From NCBI RefSeq assembly GCF_041435435.1, contig NZ_CP108494.1, positions 8,094,501 to 8,158,500 on the forward strand: a stretch of DNA of 64,000 nt, read 5' to 3'. Under the pieces are notes generated by a model. It saw only the letters and a program-made list of their open reading frames with translations. It ran no database searches and was not told where the DNA came from. Both the position numbers and the translations under genes were made by a program. Shown one piece after another: positions 10,690-19,652 of the stretch. This DNA comes from Streptomyces sp. NBC_01241. Its GTDB lineage: Bacteria; Actinomycetota; Actinomycetes; Streptomycetales; Streptomycetaceae. How positions within the stretch are numbered: position 1 is the first letter of the stretch; each line of letters begins with the position of its first letter.

Positions 10690-11272
10690 TCGGACGGCTC
10701 CTGGCGCGAGGGGCGCAGGGCGCGCTTGACGGGACGTCCCACGATGCTGCGGGCCCGCTGGTAGGTGGAGCGCCGGGAGGCGGCGCAGAGCCCTTCGAGA
10801 GCTTCCGCCGGAGCTGGGTGTTCTGGGCGGTGAGCTCCGCCGGCTGGGACTGGAGTCAGTTTGGGACTGGAGTCAGTTGAGGCGGTCACTCATCGTGGCG
10901 GCATCGGTGGAGACCCAGGAGTGGATGACCGGAGGGAAGGCCGGTTTGTCATCCGTGCCTCGAAGGCCGCGCGCCGTCGCCGTGGGTGAGGGTGTTCTCC
11001 AGGCCGCTTCTTGTCGAGGAAGTTCGTGAACCGGTCGAACCGTTCCCGGCGACCGCGCGTCAGTGGCCCGAAGTCAGCCTCGGCGTAGAGGTCGGCGGGG
11101 CCGAGGTCATAGGGGGCCTTGGCGGGCATCCGGTGCGGGATGTCGAAGTAGCGGCACGGCTCCAGCGTCCGGGAGTCGCCGCAGAGCACGCTGGCGGGCG
11201 TCCCGGCCGGCAGCGCCGCGATGCTGCCGTGGATGCGGGAGCCGAGGGAGAAGTCGACTGACGGCTCCCGGA
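10690..11272 (-). pseudogene. 3' remnant of a polysaccharide pyruvyl transferase gene
   Basis: The minus strand encodes VDFSLGSRIHGSIAALPAGT, then a CGDSRTLEPCRYFDIPHR segment, and GPLTRGRRERFDRFTNFLDK. These are the conserved C-terminal parts of polysaccharide pyruvyl transferases (CsaB/WcaK family), including the RIHG region. The homology starts abruptly near 11272 with no start or N-terminal half. Past about 11000 it breaks into different frames (FEARM, then later PAELTAQNTQLRRKL). The stretch is therefore a truncated, frameshifted relic. It was not possible to see what removed the 5' part. Confidence 0.6.
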
Positions 11273-11390
11273 GGCGGCCCGTGTGAGGTGGTGCGACGCC
11301 CTCGCGACGCCCTCTTGAGCGCCGGACCGCTCCGCCCGTACGCTGCGTCCGGCGCGTGGGCGCGCCCGACCGGGAGGTGGAAGCGCCGTC

Positions 11391-12464
11391 ATGGCCGACG
11401 CACTGTCCGATGCCGACATCCTCGAAGCGATCGCCCGGCACATCGGCCGGCCCGGCCAGGGGCCCCGGCTGACCGGTGCCGACATCGCCCGGCAACCGAT
11501 GCTCGACCTGCGCATCGTCCGGTGCCTGGAGACCCGTACCACGCGGGAGGAGTCCAGGCCCGGTACGTACGACACGTCGGGACGGCCCATGTACGAAGGC
11601 GACCTGCGCGACCACCCCGTCGAGCCGCCGAAGGATCCGGCGGTGTCACGGACGGTGGAGCTGGTGCTCCGCGGCTCGGTGCGCACGGTGCCCTGCGGCT
11701 GCGACGGCGGGCGTCAGCCCTGCTCGCGGTGCCGCGCCACGGGCAAGCTGCGCTGCGACATCGGCCCCGTATGCCCGGCCTGCAAGGGCGTCGATCCCTG
11801 CACCTGGTGTGACGGCACGGGCAAGCGCCGCAAGGACCGTGTGGGGGTCGAGCCGGCGCGGGAGGATCCGGCTGCCGGGCGGACCGCCTGCGTGAAGTGT
11901 CGTAAGCCTCGCACCGCTTGTCCGGAATGTCAGGGGTGGGGCGCCAAAAAGTGTCCGCGGTGTGACGACACGGGCTTCAGGCCCTGCCCGGTCTGCGAGG
12001 GCGAACGGACGGCGGCGCACACCCCGTGCGACGGCACCGGCCTGATCACGCTGTGGACCGCGGGATCCGTCAAGCAGGCGCCCGACCGGGCCCTGCTGAA
12101 GCTGCCGGACCCGGCGCCCCCGCTGCGCGTCCGGCAGCAGACCGGACGCGCAGACGTGTGGGAACGGGTCACCCTGGTTTCGGCCGGTGACCCGCTCCCC
12201 GAGGGGCTGGACCCCGCACACATCAAGGCCGTCGGATCGGCCCTCGTGCCACGACAGCGCGAGGTGGCCCGACGCGTCGACATCCGTTGGCTGCCCCTGG
12301 CCGCGGTCACGATCCCCGACGATCCCGACCACGTCTTCTACGTCTTTCCCGGACGTGAGGGTGCGGAGGTCCTGCCGATCTGGTCGCGGCGCCGCTCCCT
12401 GCGGGTGGCGGCGGTGGTGGCCGTGGTTGTCGTGCTGGTGCTCCTGGTGGTGGCGCTCGTGTGA
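11391..12464 (+). CDS. Cysteine-rich (DnaJ-type zinc-finger) tail-anchored membrane protein
   Basis: 357 residues. About residues 100-210 hold a dense series of CxxC and CxGTG/CxATG motifs (CSRCRATG, CPACKG, CTWCDGTGK, CVKCRK, CPECQGWG, CPRCDDTG, CPVCEG), like the zinc-finger region of DnaJ but longer. No J-domain is present. The last 25 residues are one hydrophobic helix followed by two or three residues, so the protein should be tail-anchored with the zinc region in the cytoplasm. GGGAGG lies 13-20 bases before the ATG. A HAD gene follows 12 bases later. Function is unknown; metal binding and protein-protein contact are inferences. Confidence 0.75.
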   Translation: MADALSDADILEAIARHIGRPGQGPRLTGADIARQPMLDLRIVRCLETRTTREESRPGTYDTSGRPMYEGDLRDHPVEPPKDPAVSRTVELVLRGSVRTVPCGCDGGRQPCSRCRATGKLRCDIGPVCPACKGVDPCTWCDGTGKRRKDRVGVEPAREDPAAGRTACVKCRKPRTACPECQGWGAKKCPRCDDTGFRPCPVCEGERTAAHTPCDGTGLITLWTAGSVKQAPDRALLKLPDPAPPLRVRQQTGRADVWERVTLVSAGDPLPEGLDPAHIKAVGSALVPRQREVARRVDIRWLPLAAVTIPDDPDHVFYVFPGREGAEVLPIWSRRRSLRVAAVVAVVVVLVLLVVALV

Positions 12465-12476
12465 TGTGCTGGTGGG

Positions 12477-12965
12477 GTGAGAAGCGACCACCGGCCCCTG
12501 GCCTTATTCGACTTGGACGGCACGCTCGCGGACAGCGGCCATCGCCAGTACTTCCTGGAGGGGCGGCGGCGTGACTGGAACGGCTTCTTCTCCGCCGCCG
12601 TCGACGACCCGCCGCTTCTCGAAGGCGTACGGCTGGTGCTGAGCAGCGCCGTGGAGTGCGAGGTCCGGTATCTCACCGGACGGCCCGAGCGGTGCCGCCG
12701 GGACACCGTGGCCTGGCTGGGGGAACAGGGGCTGCCCGAGGGGCGGTTGTACATGCGCCGCAACGACGACCGCAGGCCGGCCCGGCACACCAAGCTGGAA
12801 ATCCTGGAGCGGCTGGGCCGGGAGCGTGAGGTGCGGATGCTGGTCGACGACGACGAACTCGTCTGCGATGCGGCGGAGCTGGCCGGCTTCGCCGTGGTCC
12901 GGGCCCGCTGGGCGCAGGCGTCGCCCGTACTCAGGGACGCGCAGGGGCGCGAGGGCCGTACCTGA
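12477..12965 (+). CDS. HAD-superfamily phosphatase (polynucleotide kinase 3'-phosphatase-like)
   Basis: 162 residues from a GTG 12 bases after the previous stop. Motif I is ALFDLDGTLADS (residues about 9-20), with the nucleophilic and acid/base aspartates. Motif II is likely YLTGRPERCR, and motif IV is LVDDDELVCDAAELAG. This compact shape with TGRP is seen in the phosphatase domain of polynucleotide kinases. A kinase domain is absent. The substrate is unknown. The short gap suggests co-transcription with the upstream cysteine-rich membrane protein. Confidence 0.75.
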   Translation: MRSDHRPLALFDLDGTLADSGHRQYFLEGRRRDWNGFFSAAVDDPPLLEGVRLVLSSAVECEVRYLTGRPERCRRDTVAWLGEQGLPEGRLYMRRNDDRRPARHTKLEILERLGREREVRMLVDDDELVCDAAELAGFAVVRARWAQASPVLRDAQGREGRT

Positions 12966-13013
12966 ATGCGGCGTGGGGCCGGTCGCGACCGAGGTGCGGC
13001 GGGTCGCGCCGGA

Positions 13014-13229
13014 TCAGCTCGGCTCGTCGAGCCGGAAGCCCACTTTCAGGCCCACCTGGAAGTGCTCGATTCGGCCATCCTTGATCTCTCCGCGAACCTG
13101 TGTGATCTCGAACCAATCGAGATTGTGCAACGTTTCCGAAGCTCTTGCGATGCCTCTGCGGATGGCGTCGTCGACGCCTTCGTGGGAGCTTCCCACGATT
13201 TCGGTGACTCGGTAGGTGTGATTTGACAT
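13014..13229 (-). CDS. Dodecin family flavin-binding protein
   Basis: 71 residues from an ATG preceded by GAGGAG seven bases upstream. The sequence MSNHTYRVTEIVGSSHEGVD and the end LKVGFRLDE are characteristic of dodecins. These small proteins form hollow dodecamers that store FMN/FAD or coenzyme A. The conserved WFEITQVRGEI segment carries the tryptophan that stacks on flavin. The gene is monocistronic, convergent with the HAD gene and divergent from the lipoprotein gene. It should act as a cytoplasmic flavin buffer. Confidence 0.92.
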   Translation of the reverse strand: MSNHTYRVTEIVGSSHEGVDDAIRRGIARASETLHNLDWFEITQVRGEIKDGRIEHFQVGLKVGFRLDEPS

Positions 13230-13430
13230 CTTATGTCTCCTCTCGTCCCTACCACGGTGCCCCACCTGGCCCGGGTACGCGAGAGGTCGGTGTGCAGAAT
13301 GTGTGGCGAACAGGCCTTGACCGGAGCAATGGTCCATACCAAAATCCAGCCACGCCCGTGCGAGCACCGCCCGCAGTCCCCCACACCGGGTTCTGGAATT
13401 CGTCGTGCTGTTTCACAGAAGGTGAACCTG

Positions 13431-14687
13431 GTGAAGAACCGCATACTTGTCGGAGCCGTCGCGCTCGTTTCCACCTGTGCGCTGGGCGGGTGCGGATTCG
13501 TCCCGGGCTCGGATTCGTCCGGCAGCAAAACGGTCACGATCTGGCTGATGAAGAACAGCGTGTCCGCCGATTTCCTCAAGCGCTTCACGAAGGCCTACGA
13601 GGACGAGCACCCGGCCGTCCGGCTCGACTTCAAGATCCAGAGCTGGACCGGCATCGGACCGAAGGTCATCGATGCGCTCCAGGGCAAGGACACCCCGGAC
13701 GTCATCGAGGTCGGAAACACCCAGGTCGCCCAGTACGCGGAGAGCGGCGGGCTGCGCGACCTCACCCTGGAGTCCGTGCGCGACCTCGGCAGCGAGGACT
13801 GGCTGCCCGGTCTTGCCGAGCCGGGCAGCGTCGGCGGCGTCCAGTACGGAGTCCCGTGGTACGCGGCCAATCGAGTGGTGATCTACAACAAGGACCTCTT
13901 CGAACAGGCCGGAATCAAGGCCCCGCCGAAGACCCGGGACGAATGGATCGCGGACAGCGAACAGCTGAACCGGAACGGCAACCAGGGCATCTACCTCGCG
14001 GGCCAGAACTGGTACGTCCTCTCCGGATTCATCTGGGACGAGGGGGGCCAACTGGCCGACGACAGGGGCGGCGAGTGGGAAGGCGCCCTGGGCAGCCCCG
14101 GCGCACTGCGAGGCATGAGCTTCTACAAGGAACTCCAGGCGCTCGGTGACGGCCCCAAGAACGCGGACGAGGAAGAGCCCCCGCAGGCCAAGGTCTTCGC
14201 CAAGGGCGATGTCGCTCAGATCATTTCGGTGCCCGGCGCCGCCGCGCAGATCGAGCAGCTGAACCCCGAACTCAAGGGAAAACTGGGCTACTTTCCGATC
14301 CCCGGAAAGACCGCCAAGGCGCCCGGTTCCGTTTTCATCGGCGGATCCGATCTGATTGTCCCCGAGAAGGCGGGACAGCGCGCCGCGGGCATCGACGTGA
14401 TCAAGGCACTGGCCGGCCGGAAGTGGCAGGAAGAACTCGCCATGGTCATGAGCTACGTGCCCAACAAGCCTGACCTCGCGCGTGCCATCGTGGGCCAGGA
14501 GGGCACGGCAGCGATGGCCCGGGGAGCCACCAAGGGGCGCGCGACGCCCAACTCGCCGCAGTGGGCGAGTGTCGAGGCCGACAACCCGATCAAGCCGTAC
14601 ATGACGGCGGTCCTTCAGGGCGGCGACCCGCGGAAGGAGGCGAAGGCGGCCTCGGAGAAGATCACCGCACTGCTCGCGGGCAGCTGA
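13431..14687 (+). CDS. Extracellular solute-binding lipoprotein of a carbohydrate ABC transporter
   Basis: About 418 residues. The GTG at 13431 was chosen because an AAGG sequence lies about seven bases upstream and because the following residues form a lipoprotein signal (VKNRILVGAVALVSTCALGG, then C). The mature part matches family 1 sugar-binding proteins (TVTIWLMKNS, TPDVIEVGNTQVAQY, GVPWYAANRVVIYNKDLF). It should be anchored outside the membrane and deliver a sugar or oligosaccharide to a permease. No permease or ATPase gene is adjacent, so it is an orphan or uses a remote transporter. A strong hairpin 47 bases after the stop probably ends the transcript. Confidence 0.88.
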   Translation: MKNRILVGAVALVSTCALGGCGFVPGSDSSGSKTVTIWLMKNSVSADFLKRFTKAYEDEHPAVRLDFKIQSWTGIGPKVIDALQGKDTPDVIEVGNTQVAQYAESGGLRDLTLESVRDLGSEDWLPGLAEPGSVGGVQYGVPWYAANRVVIYNKDLFEQAGIKAPPKTRDEWIADSEQLNRNGNQGIYLAGQNWYVLSGFIWDEGGQLADDRGGEWEGALGSPGALRGMSFYKELQALGDGPKNADEEEPPQAKVFAKGDVAQIISVPGAAAQIEQLNPELKGKLGYFPIPGKTAKAPGSVFIGGSDLIVPEKAGQRAAGIDVIKALAGRKWQEELAMVMSYVPNKPDLARAIVGQEGTAAMARGATKGRATPNSPQWASVEADNPIKPYMTAVLQGGDPRKEAKAASEKITALLAGS

Positions 14688-14733
14688 ACCGGGCGGTCCC
14701 GCGGCGCGGCGGGCAGCTGGACCGGGTGTGCCT

Positions 14734-14760
14734 GGCGCGGCAGACACTTGCTGCCGCGCC
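14734..14760 (+). terminator. Hairpin terminator after the solute-binding protein gene
   Basis: A perfect 10-base-pair stem (14734-14743 with 14751-14760) and a seven-base loop follow the stop by 47 bases. Confidence 0.7.
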
Positions 14761-15010
14761 GGGGTACACCCATCGCACTGCTCTGGGCCGGACTCGCCCT
14801 CTGCATGCAACGCACCGGACGCAACTGGCCGGCCGGCTGCTGCTCGATACCGTTCCTGGGCAGTGAGCAGGAGTGCGTCCTGTCTCACCGGCACGCCCCG
14901 AACGGTCTTGGGCGCACTGGTCCTCCGCTTTCTCGTCCTGGTCGGCGACGCATATCACGTACGCGATCCGTCCCAGGCGGGCGGAATCCCTACGACCTGG
15001 CCATGTGGGT

Positions 15011-15145
15011 GTGGCCAGAGGCGACGGGGAGGCCCCGAACCATCATCCCGACTTCGACGTCGCCGACCTGTACGTGCTGCTGTCGCTGCGCCGCGCCGAC
15101 CCCCGCTATCTGCGCCACTTCCTCGCACTCACCGAACTGCGGTGA
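15011..15145 (+). pseudogene. Short high-GC3 coding fragment of unknown origin
   Basis: A 44-codon frame from a GTG reads VARGDGEAPNHHPDF and then DLYVLLSLRRADPRYLRHF before ending at a TGA. Its codon third positions are almost all G or C, as in real genes here, while the preceding 250 bases are not. It looks like the 3' tail of a lost gene. I do not recognise the family. The rest of the 14761-15223 gap shows only an octamer repeat. Confidence 0.4.
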
Positions 15146-15177
15146 ACCCATGGACCCATGGACCCATGGACCCATGG
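15146..15177. repeat. Four tandem copies of ACCCATGG
   Basis: The octamer ACCCATGG is repeated four times without error. It follows directly on a stop codon and precedes the terminator of the egt operon. No coding role is apparent. Confidence 0.95.
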
Positions 15178-15223
15178 GCAGATGTCGGGACGGGCGCCTC
15201 TGTTCCGATCCCGGCAGGCGTCC

Positions 15224-15253
15224 GGCCCGGGGTGCCCCGAGCCACCCCGGGCC
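15224..15253 (-). terminator. Terminator of the egtABCD operon
   Basis: An 11-base-pair perfect stem (15224-15234 with 15243-15253) lies eight bases downstream of the egtD stop on the minus strand. Confidence 0.7.
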
Positions 15254-15260
15254 GCCCCGC

Positions 15261-16223
15261 TCAGATTGCCGTCGCCAGCGATAGCGCGAACCGGTCTGCG
15301 GAATCCGTCCACCACTGGTCCAACCGCATTCCGGCCGCAGCCAGTTCGGCCCGGACTCCCTCCTTGCGGAACTTGGCCGATACCTCCGTGCGCAACTCCT
15401 CACCGGCCTCGAAGGGCACCACCAGATCCAGATCCGGGATCTTCACCGTGAGCGCCGCACGGGCCCGCAGCCGCATCTCGATCCACTCCTGTTCCGGGTC
15501 CCACAGTGCCACGTGATCGAAGTCGGCCGGGTCGAAGTCCGCCCCCAACTCCCGGTCGACGACCCTCAGTACGTTCTTGTTGAACTCCGCAGTCACCCCG
15601 GCCCCATCGTCGTACGCGGCGACCAGCACCTCCTCGTCCTTCACCAGATCCGTGCCGAGCAGCAGCCCGTCGCCGGGAGAGAGCAACGACCGCACCGACT
15701 TCAGGAACACCGACCGCTCGTCGGGGAGGAGATTGCCGATCGTGCCCCCGAGGAACGCGATCAGCCGCGGCCCCGGCGTGCCCGGCAGCGCGAGACCGCC
15801 GGTGAAGTCGGCGATCAGCGCGTGGACGGAGAGATCCGGCCGGTGCGCGAGCAGGGCCTCGGCGGCGCCGCGCAGTGCGCTCTCGCTGACATCGACCGGT
15901 ACGTAACTGTGCAGCTCGGGCAGCGCGTCCAACAGGTGCCGGGTCTTCTCCGACGATCCCGATCCCAGCTCGATCAGGGTCCGCGCCCCGGACGCCGCCG
16001 CGATCTCCTCGGCGCGGTCGATCAGGATCTCGCGCTCGGCCCGGGTCGGGTAGTACTCGGGAAGCCGGGTGATCTCCTCGAACAGTTCGCTGCCGTGCGC
16101 GTCGTAGAACCACTTGGGCGGCAGCGTCTTCGGATGCCGGGTCAGGCCGTGCAGCACATCGGCGCGCAGCGCCGCGTCCGTCGCGTCCACCGGCAGGGTG
16201 CGGGTCAGCAGAAAGGGACTCAC
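15261..16223 (-). CDS. egtD: L-histidine N(alpha)-methyltransferase
   Basis: 320 residues, the usual EgtD length. It transfers three methyl groups from S-adenosylmethionine to histidine, giving hercynine, the first ergothioneine intermediate. The SAM-binding loop is LIELGSGSSEKTRHLL and the conserved FLGGTIGNLLPDE follows. The GTG start overlaps the egtC stop by four bases (GTGA), so translation is coupled; an upstream in-frame start would lie inside egtC. It is the last gene of egtABCD. Confidence 0.95.
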   Translation of the reverse strand: MSPFLLTRTLPVDATDAALRADVLHGLTRHPKTLPPKWFYDAHGSELFEEITRLPEYYPTRAEREILIDRAEEIAAASGARTLIELGSGSSEKTRHLLDALPELHSYVPVDVSESALRGAAEALLAHRPDLSVHALIADFTGGLALPGTPGPRLIAFLGGTIGNLLPDERSVFLKSVRSLLSPGDGLLLGTDLVKDEEVLVAAYDDGAGVTAEFNKNVLRVVDRELGADFDPADFDHVALWDPEQEWIEMRLRARAALTVKIPDLDLVVPFEAGEELRTEVSAKFRKEGVRAELAAAGMRLDQWWTDSADRFALSLATAI

Positions 16224-16975
16224 TCCGTGGGCTCCTTGAGCGGGGTCAGCAGGACTTCCGTGCGGGTCGCGGTCAGCAACGTCCGGTCGGGGACCGAGCG
16301 CCAGCGTGGATCGTCGTCGTACGGCTCCGAGGCCACGACCGTGCGCAGTCCCGGCTCGGTGAGGTACCACAGGGTGTCGCCCCAGGCCGTCGCCACGATC
16401 GTGGCGCCGTCGACGAGCAGCAGATTCAGCCGCGACCGAGGCGCCGCGGCCGCCACGTCCTGCACGGTGTCGGCGACGGCCTGTGGCAGTTCGTCACCGT
16501 CGGCGAGACGGTGACGTACGAGGGCCCAGACCAGGGCCGAGTCGCAGCGGGCGGTCAGGGCCAGCAGCTCCGCCGCAGGCAGCGCATCGGCGAGCGGCGC
16601 CAGGGAATCCGGCCAGCCCCGCACCATGCCGTTGTGACTGAACAGCAGCCGTCCGGCGGCGAACGGCGCGGCCGCCGCCTCACCGTCCGCGCCCGCCTCG
16701 GTGGCATCACGTACCGCCGCGAGCAGTGCCGTACTGCGCACCACTCGGGCCAGATCGGCGAACGTCTGGTCGCCCCAGACGGGGCCCTCGCGCCGGTAGC
16801 GTCCCGGCACGGGGTCACCGTCCGCGTACCAGCCGACGCCGAAGCCGTCGGCGTTGACGGTCCCGTGCTGCTGGTGTCTGGGCGCCCAGGACTGGCGCAC
16901 CAGACTGTGCGGCGGTCGCGTCAGCACTTCACCGAGAGCCACCGATTGCCCCAGATAAGCGATATGACGGCACAT
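16220..16975 (-). CDS. egtC: Ergothioneine biosynthesis gamma-glutamyl hydrolase
   Basis: 251 residues of the Ntn-type class II glutamine amidotransferase fold. Cys2 in MCRHIAYLG becomes the N-terminal nucleophile after removal of Met1. FSHNGMV and NADGFGVGWY match the family substrate pocket. It removes the gamma-glutamyl group from the hercynyl sulfoxide conjugate made by EgtB. The start was fixed at the MCRH methionine because the catalytic cysteine must be residue 2. Its ATG shares one base with the egtB stop (TGATG). Confidence 0.95.
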   Translation of the reverse strand: MCRHIAYLGQSVALGEVLTRPPHSLVRQSWAPRHQQHGTVNADGFGVGWYADGDPVPGRYRREGPVWGDQTFADLARVVRSTALLAAVRDATEAGADGEAAAAPFAAGRLLFSHNGMVRGWPDSLAPLADALPAAELLALTARCDSALVWALVRHRLADGDELPQAVADTVQDVAAAAPRSRLNLLLVDGATIVATAWGDTLWYLTEPGLRTVVASEPYDDDPRWRSVPDRTLLTATRTEVLLTPLKEPTE

Positions 16976-18336
16976 CAGAGATCCCTCGCGGTGCGGAAGC
17001 CGGAGAAGATCTGGCGCCGCACCGGCAGGTCCCAATTGCGGAACGTTCCCCTGCACGCCACGGGATCCACGGCGAACGAACCGCCGCGCAGCACCTTGTG
17101 GGCCGGCCCGAAGAAGACCTCGGAATACTCGCGGTACGGGAACGCCGAAAAGCCCGGATAGGGCTCGAAGTCGCTCGACGTCCACTCCCACACGTCACCG
17201 ATCAACTGCCGTACGCCGAACGGCGACCGGCCCGCGGCGTACGCTCCCGCTCTCGCGGGCCGCAGATGGCGCTGGCCCAGGTTGGCCCGCTCGGGGCTCG
17301 GGTCCTCGTCGCCCCACGGATAGCGCAGCGAACGACCCGACACGGGGTCGTGGCGAGCCGCCTTCTCCCACTCCGCCTCCGAGGGCAGCCGGCGCCCGGC
17401 CCAGCGCGCGTACGCGTCCGCCTCGTACCAGCTGACATGAAGCACCGGTTCGTTGTCGGGCACCGTCTCGGTCACTCCGAAGCGGCGGCGCAGCCACTGA
17501 CCGGCATCCCGGTGCCAGAACAGCGGAGCGTTCAGCTCGTGCTCACGGACCATCGCCCATCCCTCGGGGGCCCACCAGCGCCGCTCGGTGTAGCCGCCGT
17601 CCTCGATGAACCGCTGGTACGCGCCGCAGGTGACGGGTGTCGTGTCGAGGAAGAAGCCCGGTACGTCGCGCACATGCGCGGGACGCTCGTTGTCCAGGGC
17701 CCACGGCTCGGTGGACGTTCCCATGGTGAACGGTCCGGCCGGGACCAGGACTTCGGCGGGCAGACCGGCCGTGTCGGTGGCGCCGGGCGGAACGGGCGCG
17801 GTCAGAACCGCAGGACCGGACCGCAGCTGATGGGTGATCAGCATCGTTTCGTCGTGCTGTTGTTCGTGCTGGGCGATCATACCGAAGGCGAATCCGTCCC
17901 GCACCAGCCGGCGGTCACCGCGCAGTGCCGTGCCGTTGAGCACGTCCAGCGCCCGGTCGCGTACCTCCGCTGCGTAGACCCGGGCCTCGGCGGGTGCCAG
18001 CAACGGCAGCGAGGGGCGGGCCGCGCGGGGATGCTCGAAGGCGTCGTACAGCCCGTCGATCTCCGGGCGCATCGCCTCCCGCCCGGCCACCCCGCGCAGC
18101 AGCCACAGCTCTTCCTGATTGCCGATGTGCGCGAGGTCCCAGACCAGCGGGGACATCAACGGCGAGTGCTGAGCGGTCAGTTCGTGGTCGTCCACACTTT
18201 CGGTGAGAAGCGTCGTGCGTTTCCGAGCGGTGAGCAGCGCGGCGAGGGCGCGCCGGCGGAGCGCCTCGGGGTCCATCTCGTCCGGTCCGGTCGGACCGCC
18301 CGGACCGGATGCGTCGGGTGCGGGGGAGTCGGTCAC
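16975..18336 (-). CDS. egtB: Iron-dependent sulfoxide synthase of ergothioneine biosynthesis
   Basis: 453 residues. The N-terminal DinB-like domain carries the iron ligands in WDLAHIGNQEELW and QHEQQHDETML, the three-histidine set of EgtB. The C-terminal half is a formylglycine-generating-enzyme-like domain (VLVPAGPFTMGTS, DVWEWTSSDFEPYPGF, VLRGGSF). It joins hercynine and gamma-glutamylcysteine with O2. The GTG start (VTDSPAPDA) overlaps the egtA stop by four bases. An upstream extension of the frame would overlap egtA and is not credible. Confidence 0.95.
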   Translation of the reverse strand: MTDSPAPDASGPGGPTGPDEMDPEALRRRALAALLTARKRTTLLTESVDDHELTAQHSPLMSPLVWDLAHIGNQEELWLLRGVAGREAMRPEIDGLYDAFEHPRAARPSLPLLAPAEARVYAAEVRDRALDVLNGTALRGDRRLVRDGFAFGMIAQHEQQHDETMLITHQLRSGPAVLTAPVPPGATDTAGLPAEVLVPAGPFTMGTSTEPWALDNERPAHVRDVPGFFLDTTPVTCGAYQRFIEDGGYTERRWWAPEGWAMVREHELNAPLFWHRDAGQWLRRRFGVTETVPDNEPVLHVSWYEADAYARWAGRRLPSEAEWEKAARHDPVSGRSLRYPWGDEDPSPERANLGQRHLRPARAGAYAAGRSPFGVRQLIGDVWEWTSSDFEPYPGFSAFPYREYSEVFFGPAHKVLRGGSFAVDPVACRGTFRNWDLPVRRQIFSGFRTARDL

Positions 18337-19652
18337 GAGCGGGGCCCCTCGAAGTGGTGGTCCGAACCGCCGGCCGAGTCGAGCGCGAGCAGTTCGGAAA
18401 GATCGTCGGCCGGGCATCGGCCCCGGGCGACGAATCGGTCGTTGAAGTCCGCCACCGCTTCCTGCACGGCCGTGGTCGCTCCCATCCGGGGCAGCGCCTC
18501 CAGCGCGAGTGCGAAACAGGTGGTGGCGGCCGCCCGCAGTTCGGGATCGGTCAGGCCGTCGCGAGCGGCGCCCTCCCAGAGCCGATTGCGCGGTGCCGGG
18601 CCCGGCCCGGCCGTCTCGGCCAGTGGTTTGACGGTGCGGTACACGGTCTCGGCGGCCTCCGGATCGTCGAACAGGGCGGTGGTGACGGCGAGCGGAACCA
18701 GCCATCCGTCCGCGCCGTGCTGCGCGTCGATCATGCGCAGCTCAAGGTGTCCGCGCGGGCGCACGGGCGGAAAGAGGGTGCTGATGTGGTAGTCGAGATC
18801 GGAGCGCACCGGTGCTCTGGGCGCGCCGGTACGGATCCAGTCGCGGAAGGTCAGCCCGTCCGGCACGGCCCACGGCCCGTCGTCGTCCCGGATGCACATC
18901 ACCGGGGTGTCCAGAACATGCGCGGCCCAGGCGTCGCGGGGCGGCAGATGGCCGGGCGGTGCCAGGGACCGGCACGGATCGAGGCCGGCCCACAGCGACT
19001 GCCGGGTGGACCGCCACGGTGTCGGGCGACCGTACTGGAAGGGCGAGTTGGCGAAGACCGCGACCAGCACGGCGCCCAGCAGATGGGACAGCTGCCAGCG
19101 CCGCCCGTAGCCGAGCGGACCGGGTTCCTCCTCTCCGGCGTCCAGACAGACCTGGACGGACGCGGTGGTGCACATCATGGCGCGGCCCGCCGGTCCCGAC
19201 CGGTCGAGCGAGACCTCCATGGCGTCGTAGCGGGGCTCGTGCAGCAGACGGCGCGGCGGATGCCACGGATCGACGCCGAGACCGGCCGGTGCGAGCCCCA
19301 CCCGGTCGAGGGTGTCCCGTACGGCGGTGAGATCGGCGGCCGTGGCATCGATGCACGCCATCAGGGAGTCGGCGGGGCGCGAGCTGAGCTCCAGCTGGCC
19401 GCCGGGTTCGAAGGTGAGCACCGCGCTCAGGGGCAGGGCCCGCAGGAGGGCGGCGGCCGCGTCGAGACGGTGGTGGGGGACCGGGACGCGGGGCCGATCC
19501 CGGTGGTGGATGAGCCATTCGAGTTCGACGCCGACCGTGCGGGGCGGACCGGTCTTGAAGCAGATGCAGCGCAGTAAATCCTCGGCTTCGGCCTCGCCCA
19601 GGGGCGGGGGCAGGCCGGGCGGACCGTGGTCGCCGGGTGTGTCGGATGACAT
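18333..19652 (-). CDS. egtA: Glutamate-cysteine ligase of ergothioneine biosynthesis
   Basis: 439 residues of the GCS2 glutamate-cysteine ligase family. It makes gamma-glutamylcysteine with ATP for EgtB. GVELEWLIHHRD near residue 41, LTFEPGGQLELSSRP near residue 78 and GHLELRMIDAQ are family landmarks. The ATG is preceded by AAGGAGG eight bases upstream. It is the first gene of the operon and divergent from a PARG-like gene, with 150 bases between. No egtE is nearby; the last C-S lyase step may be encoded elsewhere. Confidence 0.94.
   Translation of the reverse strand: MSSDTPGDHGPPGLPPPLGEAEAEDLLRCICFKTGPPRTVGVELEWLIHHRDRPRVPVPHHRLDAAAALLRALPLSAVLTFEPGGQLELSSRPADSLMACIDATAADLTAVRDTLDRVGLAPAGLGVDPWHPPRRLLHEPRYDAMEVSLDRSGPAGRAMMCTTASVQVCLDAGEEEPGPLGYGRRWQLSHLLGAVLVAVFANSPFQYGRPTPWRSTRQSLWAGLDPCRSLAPPGHLPPRDAWAAHVLDTPVMCIRDDDGPWAVPDGLTFRDWIRTGAPRAPVRSDLDYHISTLFPPVRPRGHLELRMIDAQHGADGWLVPLAVTTALFDDPEAAETVYRTVKPLAETAGPGPAPRNRLWEGAARDGLTDPELRAAATTCFALALEALPRMGATTAVQEAVADFNDRFVARGRCPADDLSELLALDSAGGSDHHFEGPRS

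Noticed and set aside
7722..10880. A 1,052-codon open frame on the + strand
   Set aside because: It is the antisense of the UvrA-like gene, whose ABC and zinc motifs are unmistakable. High-GC codon use leaves the opposite strand open; the product has no recognisable domain.
13233..13430. N-terminal extension of the solute-binding protein from 13233
   Set aside because: It would put 66 residues before the lipoprotein signal; the GTG at 13431 has a ribosome binding site and starts a proper signal peptide.
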